Source of the DNA: Anaeromyces robustus
Lineage: Eukaryota > Neocallimastigomycota > Neocallimastigomycetes > Neocallimastigales > Neocallimastigaceae
Assembly (NCBI GenBank): GCA_002104895.1
Contig: MCFG01000046.1
Coordinates: forward strand, 1 to 64,000
DNA length: 64,000 bases
Direction of reading: 5' to 3'
The translations under genes were made by a program, and so were the position numbers. The number at the start of each line of letters is the position of its first letter. The first letter of the stretch is position 1. Shown here piece after piece: positions 1-13,675 of the stretch. Below the pieces are notes generated by a model. The model was not told the origin of the DNA, did not search any database, and was given only the letters and a program-made list of their open reading frames with translations.

Positions 1-208
1 ATCTATTTTTATGAAAATTATTTTTAATAATATCAAAAGAATGTATATATATATAAATAAAAAATATATAAAAAAAAAGTTTTTTTTTTTTTTTCAATTA
101 ATATAAAATAATTGTTTATATTTTAATATTATATTTACTTAACTAATTTATTTTTATTTTCTTTCTAATCTATTATTTAATCATTAATAGAAATATTTAA
201 AATAAAAT
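1..208. other. AT-rich 5' flank of the TFG-like gene
   Basis: This stretch is almost only A and T, with a poly-A/poly-T junction near 70-95. It presumably holds the promoter and 5' UTR of the gene starting at 209. No specific element can be recognised. Confidence 0.5.
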
Positions 209-1189
209 ATGAGTGCATTAACTGTTATAAAATTTTATTGTGATGGTGAAATCAAAAGAATTCCAATGAACAGGAGTTTAGGGGAATTAACGTACGTACG
301 AAACTTATTTAAAAATATAATAAAGTTTCATAATTCTAATTCTAATTTTAATCTTTTATTAATAAAAAAAAAAAAAACTGCTTATTACTTCAATATTTAG
401 CTATGATGAACTCTGTGTCATTGTTCAAAGAGTATGGAAATCACAATTAAGTAGTGATATAAATAATCTTGTTTTAAAATATGTTGATGATGAAGGCGAC
501 CAAATTTGTCTTGAAAGTGATATTGATATTAGTCATGCTTTAACTTTCTCTACTTGCTTGTAATTATACAAATTAATATAAAATAATTAAAATTATAATA
601 TATTAGAAAAAAATAAAATATTTTTAATACTGATATAATTTTATGCACTCTTTTAACAGAAAAGTTCATGTATATGATAAAGAAACTATTCCAGTTAATT
701 CAAAGTCTTTAATTTCAAATTTAACTTTGGAAAAAAAATCACTTGAATCAATTAAAAAAGTTGTTAAAAATTCTCGTGATACTTTAAATAAAATCATTGA
801 ACAATTAGAAAAAATTAAAGTTGAAGATGTTGTAGTCGAGGGTAATTTTAACTTTCTAGAATAATATTTATTTTAAAATAATAAATGTTATTTATGTTAT
901 GTTATATATTATGTATAGTGTTATGTTAATAACCTTTTTGTTTTCATATATTAATTTTTAATTATTATTATTATTACTATTTCTATTACTATCATTATTA
1001 CCATTATTATTATATTATTTCTGTAATTATTATTATAATAATTATTATAGATAAAATTGAAAAAGAACTTAAACCACTTTCAAATGCTGAATTATCTGAA
1101 TTCCTTGGTGATCAAAATAATACTGCTAAAAGTACAGCTGAAGGTATTCTTATTATTATAATTAATTATTATTATTTTTTTTTTTTTGC

Positions 1190-1239
<50 letters not shown>

Positions 1240-2190
1240 GAATAATAAATCTTTATAAATAATATCTATTTTATTATAATATATTTATTAAATTTATTAT
1301 AATAAATTATAGAAACTTCTTCAACCGCAGCTGTTGTTGATCAAACTGTTTCATCAGCACCACCAGCAATTGAAACATCTAATACTTCTAATAATGTTGC
1401 TGCCGCTCCACCAGCAGATCAAACTCAAGCTCAAACTCAAGCTCAAACTCAAAGTTCAACTCAATATCAAGGTTCATTAGTTCAAACACCAAATTCAATT
1501 CGTCCTACTTTAACTTCACAACCACCTTTATCAAATTTCACTCAATCTGTAACTACATCACAATCAAGTCAAGCACCACCATCTAGTTCTATAACTTCTC
1601 AAACTTATGCTTCTCCAACTACCACCTATCCACCACCACAACAAACTAATCAAACTAATACTACAACTACACCTTCAAACATAGGTGCATCTGGTACTCA
1701 ATCTTCATATCAAAAGACTAATTCCTATTCCAGCAATATGTCTAATCAACCTGTAAGTCAAGCATCAAGTACATCAACTAATATGTATGCTTCTGCCCCA
1801 CCACCAACTTATGGAACTTACGCCACTTCCAACACTAAATATGGAAGTAATAATACTCCATCTGTTTCTGCTCCACCACCTACTTCTGCACCATACCCAC
1901 CTTCTTCTTCCGCTCCTTCAACTAGTAATCCATCACCATATCAAAGATATCCACAAACTCCAACTTATGCAACTACTAATATGCCTGGATCTTCTGTACC
2001 ACCACCACCACAAAGTAGTACTTATGGTACTTCTCAAGGTATGCAAAATCCATATGGATATGCTTCTAGTCCATATGGTACAGCTAGTTCAACAGCTTAT
2101 GGTACTAATCCATACAGTAATTCTTATAACAATAATCAAAATACATATGCAAGACCAAATAATACCTATGGTCAAAATAAATACTATTAA
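209..2190 (+). CDS. TFG: TFG-like protein: PB1 domain, coiled coil, Pro/Gln/Tyr-rich tail
   Basis: Five exons (209-291, 401-559, 660-841, 1051-1143, 1313-2190) splice in frame to a 464-residue protein; human TFG is about 400. Residues 1 to about 80 form a PB1 domain. It opens with VIKFYCDGEIKRIP and carries the segment TYDELCVIVQRVW and an acidic OPCA-type motif, DDEGDQICLESDIDISHAL. Residues of about 95-150 are Lys/Glu/Leu-rich (LEKIKVEDVVVEGDKIEKEL), consistent with the TFG coiled coil. The rest is low-complexity and rich in Pro, Gln, Ser, Thr and Tyr, with repeated YGT and PPP motifs. In animals, TFG oligomerises at ER exit sites and helps organise COPII carriers between ER and ERGIC/Golgi; that role here is by homology. 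The ATG at 209 is the first one and gives a complete PB1 start. Introns 1-4 are AT-rich with GTACGT, GTAATT and GTATTC donors. The next gene lies 1.2 kb downstream on the same strand. Confidence 0.85.
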
Positions 2191-2477
2191 AAAAGTTCAT
2201 TGTTAAACGAAAAAATGTAATAATAAATACTCTTTTAAATATACTTAAAAGATAAATAATAAAAATTACACAACAACTCATAAAAAAAAATTTTTTTTAT
2301 TTTAGTAATCAACGAAAACAATTCATTCATTATTTCATAAAGTAATAAAAAAATTAATAGTAATAAAAATATTATATAATAAATATATTAAAAAAAATAT
2401 AATAATAATAATAATAATAATATAAAATAAGAATAAAAATAATAAAAAAAAATAATAATTTTAAAAAAAAAAAAGAA

Positions 2478-2508
<31 letters not shown>

Positions 2509-3070
2509 GAAAAAAAAATTTAAAAAAAAAATTTAAAAAAAATTAAAAAAATTAAAATTAAAATTATAATAAAGAATTAAAGATAATAACAAAAATAAAA
2601 ATAAAAAATTAATAATAAAATCAAAACAAAATATTATTACTATACTTTATTTATTAAATTATTAAATTAACAATTTATACAATAATAAATATTAAAATAT
2701 GATTAAATAAATAGAAAAATATATAAAGTGAGATTTTTTTTTTTTTTTAATTTAAAAAAAAAAAAAAAAAAAAAACATTTTATTCTATTTTTTATTAATA
2801 TTTAGAAAGCAATTTATTAATTAATAATACAAAAATATTTAAGTTTTTTTTTTCTATTTTATTCATATAGATAGTCTAATAAATAGTAAAAAATTATAAA
2901 ATAAAATTTTTTTTTTATTATGTGAAATAAAATAACTATTTAATAAAGATATATCTATTTATTAAAATATATATATTTATGACATTCAATTTTTTCTTTT
3001 ATTATAAATCAAAGCAAAGTCTTTTTTCATGTTTTTGAATAATTAATTAATTAATTAACAATATAGTTTT

Positions 3071-3109
<39 letters not shown>

Positions 3110-3354
3110 TTTTATTTATTTTAATAAATTTTTAAAAATTCTTATAATAATTATTTTTAAAGATTTTTATTATATTATCCAATCAAAACTAAAGAATCAT
3201 AAAATTTTTTTATATTTAATTTTTTTTTTTTTTTTTTTTTTTTTGTATAATTATAATATATTTAAAATAATTTATCTATTTTGAATATATAATTAGAAAT
3301 TTAGAATTATTTTTTTTATTCCTTTTACTATTACTTTTAATTTGTATAATAAAA
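2191..3354. other. Intergenic AT-rich sequence
   Basis: No gene seen. It holds an A-rich stretch (about 2400-2560), paired T/A tracts near 2735-2775, a (TTTA)n run at about 3068-3120, and a T tract at about 3220-3244 before the next gene. Confidence 0.5.
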
Positions 3355-3395
3355 ATGTCTACAGAATTGTCTAAAGTAAATAAATAATATAAATT

Positions 3396-3437
<42 letters not shown>

Positions 3438-4982
3438 TATAAATATTGAATATAATAAGATGAAGAAAAATAATGAGTATACAATCAAATTTTAAAACAT
3501 TTTAAAATAATATAATAAAACAATAAAAACAGATAATAAAAATGAAAAAAGAAAAAAAAAAAAAAAAAAAATTAAAAAAAGAAATAATTTAATAATAATA
3601 TCTTTCAAATTAAATTAATTATTTAATTAAAATTAAACACTGTTATATTTCTTGCTTATTGCTTATATTGGTTGTTTTAATCATTAAATTGGAATTTTCA
3701 ATATGAAATTCAATACAAATTTTCAATACTAATTAAATAAATCACAAATAATTCAAAAGAAATCAGATTTCAGAATTTTATTTAAGTAGAATTTTGAAAT
3801 CTAATTTCTTTTGAAATATAATATATTATAATAATGAAATTTTTATTTAGAATATAATATATTAATTCTTAAAATGTTAATTGTATGCTAAATTTATTAA
3901 TATATACATTATTAATCTATTATTTCAATAATATATTATTAAATATATAATTTATAGGAAACAATCTCAAGTTCAGAAAGTGAATATTCAGACAGTGATT
4001 TTGAAAGTGATACTAGAAATGTTGACACGTAATTGATTTTTTTTTTTTTTTTTTTTTTTAAATATCATTGTTATTGTTACAATTATTACTATTTAAATTT
4101 TATATGAATTATAATAGAATTGATTATTTTTTGAATATTAATAATAATTTATTAATATTTATTTATATGTATTATTATTATTATTACTATTTAAATTCAT
4201 AATAAATATATAAAATTAAAATTATATATTGGAAATTTTATATATTCAAATTATATATATATATAAATTATATATATTATCAATTTTTGTTCTATAAATC
4301 ATTACATATGATATCATATTTAATAGCAATTATAAACCACCTTATGGTTATGAAAAAGAAACTGTATTCATAAATAAAAAATCATCTGCATTTGAAATGT
4401 CAAAATTGAAAAATAAAGAATTATTCCTTATTAGAGTACCAGTTGATGTAATTAAGAACAATACACTATAAATATTCAATTAACGATTCATTTTTTAATT
4501 TATGTTATTTTATTATTCATTAAAAAAAATATTAATTTCTTTTTAAATAATATTTAATTTGTTATTACAATTTATAATAAAAATAAATATAACCAAATAT
4601 ATTCATAATATAAAAGATTCCTGATAGTGTTCTTGATGGATTAACTATTAAAATTGGCGATAATGTTCACGAAAATAAACCTTTAAGTAAAATTACTGTT
4701 GAAGGTAAAAAGAAGAATGAAGAAAATGAATATGGTATTTTCCAAATTGATGCTACTAGCGATAAAAAAAGTAGACAAAATAGTGATATGGCTCAATTAT
4801 CTTGTATTATACCAGAACATAAAGAAAAGAATGATGATGGTACTTTAGTTATATGTAAGTATTTTCTTAATAAAAAAAAAATAATATAAATTAATCTATA
4901 TTTCTATTTATAATAAAATTATGAATAAATGAACAAAATTTTATCTTGAATGTTCATTTATTAATATTTATTTTATATTATA

Positions 4983-5030
<48 letters not shown>

Positions 5031-5562
5031 GATTAAAAGCGAATAAACCATTTTCTCGTTTCTTTGTTGTTAAACCAATGGAAAAATTACCAAGTACTGA
5101 TGAATTAAAGGAAGCTGGTTCTGCTATTAAAGATACACCATTCCAAATTCGTAAGCAACCAGAAGGTTTATCGATGAGTTTTACTCCATATGGTTTTAAT
5201 ACTGGTATTATATTTAATTGCAGAATATTCTTTTTATATAATATTTAAAATATTATTCAAATGAATGATATATTATACATATATAGAAAATAGATATATT
5301 AATTTAATTTATAAATATTATTTTATTTATAATTCAAAATAATATATATATAGAAAATGAACCATTAGTTGAATCATTGTCAAGATATGAAAAATATAAT
5401 ATGGATGGTAAAAAGGTTAAAAAAGATAAATCATCTAAAAAGGAAAAATCAGAAAAGAAAGATAAATCAGAAAAGAAATCAAAGAAGGATAAATCAAAGA
5501 AAAGAAATAGAGAAGAATCAGATAAAAAATCATCTAGCAAAAAGAAGAAGGAACAAAAATAA
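3355..5562 (+). CDS. RPA34: RNA polymerase I subunit A34.5 (RPA34/CD3EAP)-like
   Basis: Six exons (3355-3375, 3958-4028, 4327-4447, 4617-4854, 5040-5204, 5354-5562) join in frame to 274 residues. The N-terminus is acidic and Ser-rich (SSSESEYSDSDFESD). Next comes a hydrophobic core, NYKPPYGYEKETVF followed by LFLIRVPVDIPDSVLDGLTI, which matches the 'L.LIRVP...LDG' pattern of the A34.5 dimerisation module. The segment SRFFVVKPMEKLP follows. The last ~65 residues are an almost pure Lys/Glu/Ser tail ending KKKKEQK, as in yeast A34.5 and human CD3EAP. A34.5 pairs with A49 as a TFIIF-like module of RNA polymerase I in the nucleolus, aiding initiation and elongation on rDNA. The family is poorly conserved, so the call rests on domain order plus the RVP motif. 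The first coding exon is only 21 nt (MSTELSK). The gene converges with MCM2. Confidence 0.7.
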
Positions 5563-6410
5563 ATTTAATGATAAAAATAATTTAAGTATTAATGTTTAAC
5601 ATCAAATAAATATAATGGCAAAGTAATATTTTTATTATCTAAATAATTAATAGCAATAACAATTGATAATAGTAATAATAATAATAATATTAATATTAAT
5701 AAGTTATTTATTTATTTATTTACACTAAAAAACTTTTTTTTTTTTTCTTTTTCTAAATTTGCTATTAAAAATTCTATTTTTTTTTTTTTTCGTTTATAAA
5801 TTTTTTTTATATTTTCATTTAAATTATTCAATATTATTATTATTATACATATATCTATATACACACAAAAAAAAAGTTCATTATAGAAATTAAATATTTA
5901 TTTAATATTTCATAGCATATATAATTAATCTTTAATTTATATATATATATATATATATAAACCATAAAAATAAAATAAAATAAAATAAAATAAAATAAAA
6001 TAAAATAAAATAAAATAAAAAAAGGAAAAACTTGATTTTTATTATTTAATTATTATATATTACTTTTTTTATTAAAATTAATATTATATTTATATATATT
6101 TAATACTTTCAAAATAATAAAAAAAAAGATTATTTAATATTTTAAATATGTTGTTTAAATGTTAAATGGAAATAAAAATAATTATTAAATACAAAATTAT
6201 AAATAAGAAAATTATAGTTTATATAATAAATATATATAATGGAAAAAAAATTATAATAAAAAGAAAAAAAAAATAATATTTTTTTTTTTTTGATATTTTT
6301 ATTGAAGATGTTAAAATTAAAAAATCTTTATAAAGAAAAAATAAAAAAGAAAAAAATCTTTATAAAGAAAAACATAAAAAACAAAAAAAGTACTATTTTC
6401 AACCTCATTT
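5563..6410. other. Convergent intergenic region between RPA34-like and MCM2
   Basis: Shared 3' flank of two convergent genes. It holds a (TA)n run (about 5938-5960), an (AAAAT)n pentanucleotide array (about 5970-6020), and a direct repeat of AAATCTTTATAAAGAAAAA at about 6322-6371. No coding sequence seen. Confidence 0.5.
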
Positions 6411-7452
6411 TTATTTTCTGGAAATAACTCTTAAAACCTTTAATATATACTTATTAGTACTATCATATTTAAATCCATTTTCTTTAAAGATTTTACTATT
6501 ATAGAAACTATGAACGTTTTGAATGTTCATTTCTTTTGCCTATAAAAAATTATTAAAAATAATTATAATATATATAATTAATATTTTTAATTATAAATAT
6601 ATTGTTTTATAGTTATATAAATAAATTATTAATTTTATTAATTTTATAGTTTACCTTCATTTCAAAAACTTCTGAATCAATTTGTACATCATTTGGTAAT
6701 TCTGAAGTACCTTCACGATAACTGTATAAACGTAATTGTTCCTTTACTAAATTGATTAAGATATGATATAATAATTCATCATTATCATGACTATAGCCTA
6801 TATATTTAGCGAAATGCTATAAATTTTAAGAAAAATAAATAAATAAATAAAATATTTATATAAAATTAATAAAATTAATATCAATAAATATATGAAATAT
6901 AAATATAAATATAAATATAAATATAAATAACAAAATAATCTAAATATAAATAATTATATAATATTATATAATTATTATATAAAATATTTCAATATAAACT
7001 AAACTTAATATATATAGATATATATGTATATATATGTAATTTATACCTTTCTCATAGATTTAGTAACAGAATATTTTTGTGCATTAATGAAACTATTTAA
7101 CATTACACTGGTTGCAATATTAACATCTTCTGGTAATACATAATCTCTAAGATGCATACGTGCATGAGCTTCAGCCATACGAACAATAGATTCTAAATGT
7201 CTTACAGTAATTGGTATACTATCACCAACCATAGAAGCACGACGAAGATCTGCATATAAACTTGAAATCTTATCTTGATCAATTGATCCTATTTTAACAT
7301 GAACTTTATCCCTTGCATACATAATATATTTTTTAAGTAAATCTTGTGGTATAATCTATATATAATTAATCATTATTAAATATTTATATAATTATATATA
7401 ATGTATTAATAAATATTTATTTAAATAATAATACTACTATTACTACTACTAT

Positions 7453-7523
<71 letters not shown>

Positions 7524-7524
7524 C

Positions 7525-7568
<44 letters not shown>

Positions 7569-10500
7569 CATATAATAATTTCATATGATTGATATATATA
7601 TTTTAAGAATATTTGTTTTTTAATAAATAATATTTACATCTGGATCAACAGTTTCGCCAGCTTCTTCTATATCATCGTTAACAAATAATGGATGACTTCT
7701 AACATGACTATCAACTACAAATTTTGCTAACATTCCATCAGCTAATGGATCAACATTATCCTTTACAACACATAATACATCAAAACGCGAAAGAATTGGT
7801 TCAGTAAGTTCAACATTTTGTGAAAATGGAATTTGTGAATTGTATCTTCCACGAATTGGATTAGCAGCTGCTATAATAGCACATCGTGCAAATAATGTAG
7901 TAACAATACCAGCCTTAGATATAGAAATAGTTTGTTGTTCCATAGCTTCATGAATACTCGTTCTTTTTTGATAAAAAATGCATATACATATATATATATA
8001 TATTATCATATATTACAATATATAAAAAAGAAAATAAAAATAAAATTAATATTATTAAATAATAATTTATAAATATTGTAATATACTATCATTTTTATTT
8101 ACCTATCAGCATCATTCATCTTATCAAATTCATCAATAAGACATACACCTTTATCAGCTAATACTAAAGCTCCTCCTTCTAATGTCCATTCTCTTGTTAT
8201 TGGATCTCTTCTTACTGAAGCAGTTAAACCAACAGCAGAAGCACCTTGACCAGTTGTATAAACAGCACGATGTGCAGTTTTTTCAACATATTTTAAAAAT
8301 TGAGATTTAGCTGTACCTGGATCACCAAGCATTAATACATTAATATCTCCACGAATTCTATGTTTTCCAGAAGGGTTTTTTGGAGTACCACCGAACATAG
8401 ATAAAGCAATAGCTGTCTTAATATCTTCATGTCCATAAATTGAAGGTGCAATACTTTTTATAATCTATAATATTATATAAAATTAAAATCAAATAAATAA
8501 ATAAATAAAAATAATTATTAATAAAAAATTACTAAATTTAATAGATATTTAATTTTTTTTTTTTTTATTTTTATTTTTATTATCTAATTAAATTATTATT
8601 ATCAATATTATTAACTTAACTTACTCTTTTACCAATTCTTTCATCTTTTGATAATTTTAATATTTCCTTTTTATCATCTTCTGTTAATCTGAAACTAGCA
8701 AATATATCTTGCTTTTTGGATATATAATTAGCTTCAATGATTGTAGCAAATACTGGGAAGCCATTTTTAGTATTCAAAGCAGCATCAAAATTATTACGGT
8801 ATATACCAGTTACTTCCTATAAAATTAATTTAATAAATAAATAAATAAATAAATAAATATATAAATAAATAAATAATATAATTATAATAATAAAAAAATC
8901 TAAAAAATTTTTATATAGAAAGTAAATTTGATGACTTTACCACTTCTTCACCTGGTCTTGCTGAATCAATTAAATCCCATAATAAAATAACTTCACGATG
9001 ACGTGGAAGTCTTCCTGCTGGAACTGATCCAGGACTTTCTTGAAGAGTCATTTTTTGGTAATTTCTATAGATAGTTTGTTCTGAATTAACATTAAATGGA
9101 CCTTTTGAAGAGCAACTTGGACAATTTTTAATTTTAATTTCATTAGTGGTATCTTGATAAAATGGTCCAATTAAAGCTCCACATTTTGCACAATCATACT
9201 TTACATATTTAAGTTGTGAAAACACACCTGTACGACGAGTAACAACACCAGAAACTCTTACTAAACAATTTAAATGATTTTGTCTATAAATATTAAGATA
9301 ATATATTTAAATATTGAAAATATATATATATATATATATAACATCATTAAGTAAAAATATTTGATTATTATTGATTATCATTATTATTATCATTATTATT
9401 ATTATTATTAATCAAATTTAAATATATTTACGTTTATATATATATAATAAAATTACCTTAAATCTCGTAAAGAATCATTTGATGGTAAATTTGTTATTCT
9501 AACATGAATTTCACTTTTAATTCTTTCATATCCTTCATAAATAGAATTAACAACTTCAAATGCTACATTATCAAAAATTTTTAAAACTTCTAATGGTGAA
9601 TTTGCTAAAAATACAGATAAAACAGGTTTTTTAAAACTAAGATGTTCAAATGAAATCTCCAAACTTTCACCATTAGCTTCACACATTTCTTTCATTTTTT
9701 GACCATAAACAGATTCACCCTTTTCATTAATAAATGTAGTTAAGAAATCATGAAATTCTCTTTTAATTGCTTGACGAGGACCTTCTAAACTAATCCATTC
9801 TTCAAGAGAATGACCTTTAATATCCTTTAATGATTCTAATGATGGTGCTGGTATCTTTAATATATAATTATAAATTAATACAATTTAAATCATAAATAAA
9901 TAATAAAAATAATAATAAAACAATAATTTAATATTAATTACTTCATTATCAACAAGCATATCCTCATAAGCTTCATCAGCTTGATGTCTTCTTCTTCTGA
10001 TAAATGTAGATGTTAAATCATCTTCATCATCTAAAAATTAAAATAAAAATTAAAAATATTAATTGAAGTTTCAGTGAAAATTTCTATCTTTATATTCTTT
10101 AAAATAAATCAAAAATTATATATATAGATATACCATCAATAAATGCAGCTGGAAGACGTCCCTCTAATCTTGCTCTTTCTCTATCTCTTTTTTTAAGTTT
10201 TGCATCTACTATAGCTCTTTCACCAATATCAAGTTCATTATATTCTGTATCATCAATATTATCAGATTCATAACGATCTTTACGAGCATTTTCTCGATAA
10301 TCTCTATTAACAATATTATATATAAAGAAATAATATACATTTAAATAAAAAACAATAATAAATATAAAATTATTATAAATAAAAAATAATTTATATTTAA
10401 ACAAAAAATAATGATAATTTTTAAATATAATTTAATATAATATCTTTTTTTCTTTCTAAAAAAAAAAAGATATTATAATAAGTCTATAAATTATTAGTGA

Positions 10501-10753
10501 CAATAAATAAAGTAATATATCTTCCTTACTTTTCCATATTTTCTCCAAATAAATCAACACCTTCGTCGTTTTCTAACTCATCATCATCTGGTAATTCCTG
10601 ATATTCTGAAGGTAATTCATTAACTTCGAAATCACTATCTTCTGTAAATGGTTCTAAGTCAGTTGTTGGTGGGGGAGAACTTTGAGATTCTAACATTTGT
10701 GGACTAGAGGTTGATTCTAAATCATCTCTAGTTCTCTTATTTTTTCTACTTGA
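6411..10753 (-). CDS. MCM2: MCM2, DNA replication licensing helicase subunit
   Basis: Eleven exons in minus order: 10753-10530, 10303-10134, 10030-9942, 9854-9457, 9283-8941, 8816-8625, 8464-8103, 7962-7638, 7355-7047, 6816-6655, 6539-6411. They join in frame to about 900 residues; yeast is 868 and human 904. Seen in order: an acidic N-terminal tail; [20 protein letters not shown] (N-terminal A domain); a zinc ribbon with two CxxC pairs (CAKC, CPSC); [11 protein letters not shown]; Walker [13 protein letters not shown]; the MCM box [11 protein letters not shown]; an arginine finger, LSRFD; and a C-terminal winged-helix segment. [20 protein letters not shown] and [20 protein letters not shown] are diagnostic for MCM2. 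MCM2-7 is loaded at origins in G1 and unwinds DNA in S phase. The initiator exon is not resolved: the first visible exon begins in phase 0 after a CATAG acceptor with no upstream in-frame ATG nearby. An internal Met at 10696 is an alternative start. The gene converges with RPA34. Confidence 0.93.
7431..7565. repeat. (ACT)n/(AAT)n microsatellite in an MCM2 intron
   Basis: About 30 uninterrupted ACT/ATT-type triplets run directly into (AAT)n. The array lies inside the intron between exons 7638 and 7355 and does not affect the reading frame. Confidence 0.9.
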
Positions 10754-13675
10754 CTATGGTTTTTTTATTTTAATATAAAAAAATAAAATAGAATAAAATA
10801 ACATTATGAAATATTAGTTTTTTTATTTCTAATTTTTTGGATTTGCAAAATTATAAAGAAAATTATTTGAATTTTTATTAATTTCTATTATTTATTAGGC
10901 TATTTTAATAATTTAAAATTCATTTTAAAATTATAATGTATGAATTTATTATTAATAATAAATTATAATGTTTTAAAAATTTATCTTTATATATTAATTA
11001 TTTAATTATTACAAGTATTATTGAAAATAATATTCTATAATTAACATTTTTATTATTATGGTTTATTATTTAAAAAAATATTAGCTCAATGCTTTTTTTA
11101 TACATATAATTATTTAAAAAAAATAATTAATCAAATACTACTTTTTTTCATTAAATACAATATAATTTATTAATTTTTGTTTTACTATTATAATACTTAT
11201 TTCATTATTTTAAATTATGAATAAGATAATTTCATTTAATAATCAATTATTAATTATAATTTTTAAATTATAAAATAATTAATGAATTAAATTATTAATA
11301 AAATTTACTTCCTATTATATATGAAATTATCAAATATTTTTGTTGATTATTAAATTATTACAAAATTAAATAATAAAATTGATTATATAAAAGTAAATGA
11401 CATTAAAAACATGTTAATTCAATAAAATTAAATTATTACCATTTTAATCAATTAAATTATCTTTTTGAAATGAAATTAAAAAATTGTATTAAAATATAAC
11501 AAATTAAATTAATATTTTTAAAAAAATATTATTTATTTGATGAATGAATATTGAATATAATGTCCAATGAAATTCTATTTTCTTTCTTTTATGACCTTTT
11601 TCAATTTAATTTTTTATATAATTATTTTATTTAATATTCTTCATAATTATTGAAAAAAAAAGTTAAGAAATATGGATTTATGTAAATTTATACTAATTAA
11701 AATCTTGTTATATATTAAATTTTAGTAATTATTTTTTTTTAAAATACATATTATAGTATTTGAATCATCCATTTATTATTAATATTATGATTGGATATTT
11801 AATATATAATATTATATTAATTTATTTAAAGTTAAATATATTACAATGTATTTATAATATAATGAAAATATATATTAATATTCTTTATAAAATGATTTTT
11901 AAAATATGAAATAAAAAAAAATCATATTTGATTTTAATGAGATTCTCTGTATTAAAAATATATTACAAAGAATAATATGAATGCTTAAAAATATAATAAT
12001 TTTAATTTTATTAAATACTGTATTACTCAAATCACAAAAGTAATAATATCTTAATTTAAATCAAAAAATATATACTATTTAATTAATTCTAGTTGTACTG
12101 AAAAATATTATATGTAATACAATTGATGAAAAGAGACTAAATGATATTATTAATTCATCTTTTTTTTTTGTTAAAACATCAATTATAACATAACTTATTG
12201 ACAAAATAAAAATAATATTTAAATATTATTAAATTTTTAGTATTAAGAATTAATAAAATTTTTCTTTTATTTTTTTGCTTTTTCTTTTATTAATATATCT
12301 ATATTTCTATTATGATATTATCTAATTGATATATTATTAAATAAAACTTTATTTAAATTGATGTTTTGAAAATAAAAAATAGATACTTTCTAAAAAAAAT
12401 TATACAATAATTAAAATAAATATAGTATTCTTATCATTTATATAAATTATCTATTAATTTGGGAATATATATTCAATAATAGTTAATAATTAACTTGATA
12501 TTTAATATTAAAAATATATATATATATAAATATATATGTAAGAGTCAAAATAAAAGAAAAAAAGAAATGAATAATAATTATTGAATTTAAAATTTAAAAT
12601 GAAAAAAAATTATAATTATATGATTATTCTAAAATTTTAAAAATTAAAAAAGATGACTTATTAACACTTTATTTTTATGAAAGAAAATTCATAATAATAA
12701 AATTTCATCAACTTAAAAACTGAACTAAATATTAATTATTTTATTGATATAAGGATTAGATTATAATATCGATTAATAAAGAATAATAATAAGTAACAAA
12801 TAAATATTGGTCTAAATCTAAATATAAAGAAAAATAAAGAAATGATGGTCTATAAATAATTAATATAAAATTTAAAAAAGAAATAATTTATCATAATTTT
12901 AAATATTAAAATTTATAATTATATTTAGATATATATATTCTGTATTTATATAAAGAAAAAGTTTTTTTTTTTTTTTTTTTTTTTAATGTGTGAATTATTG
13001 TCTGAATGTTTTATATATATTGTATAAAATAACATACACAAATTGTTTTATTTTAAAATATAAATATCTTAATAAATTATTAATTGCTTATTTTATTAAT
13101 TTGTATTTTTTGATAATAAAAAGAGATAATGTAAATTTTTAATTTATATTACATTATTTATATATAGTGTTGTATAAAAAGTTTAATTAACAAATTAATA
13201 TTAATTGATAATAACTTTGATTTTTTATTATTATCATTATTGTTAATTTATTTATTTATTTTATTTATTTTTTTTTTTTGAATTTATATATATATATATA
13301 TATATGAAATATATATAATTTTGTCGTAAAAAAAAAAAAAATTAATTATATTTTTTAAAAGATGATAAATAAATAAAAATAAATAATAATATTTAATAAT
13401 AATTGTTAAAAAAAGAATAATATATTAACGACAAAAACATATATATTTGTAATAATTATTACTTTTTTTAATTGTTTATATTTATATAAATATTAAACAA
13501 AAATCTATAATTAATACTGATAATGATATATTATAATAAATATAAACATAATTTTTTTTTTTTCATTATTATAAATATTATTTTTTATTTTATTTGTCAT
13601 TGAAATAAATTATTAATTATTAATGAAATACAGATAAAATTGAAAGATTAAAAATTATTTGCATTTTTATATATA
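10754..13675. other. 2.9-kb AT-rich intergenic region upstream of MCM2
   Basis: Very AT-rich with no ORF of coding character on either strand. It should contain the MCM2 promoter and possibly its unresolved first exon, plus the 3' flank of the coiled-coil gene. A T tract near 12962-12984 and TA runs near 13285-13305 are the only obvious structures. Confidence 0.5.

Noticed and set aside
1787-2206. Overlapping His/Leu-rich frame across the TFG tail
   Set aside because: Out-of-frame reading of the Pro/Gln/Tyr-rich exon. The TFG frame continues unbroken from the PB1 domain.
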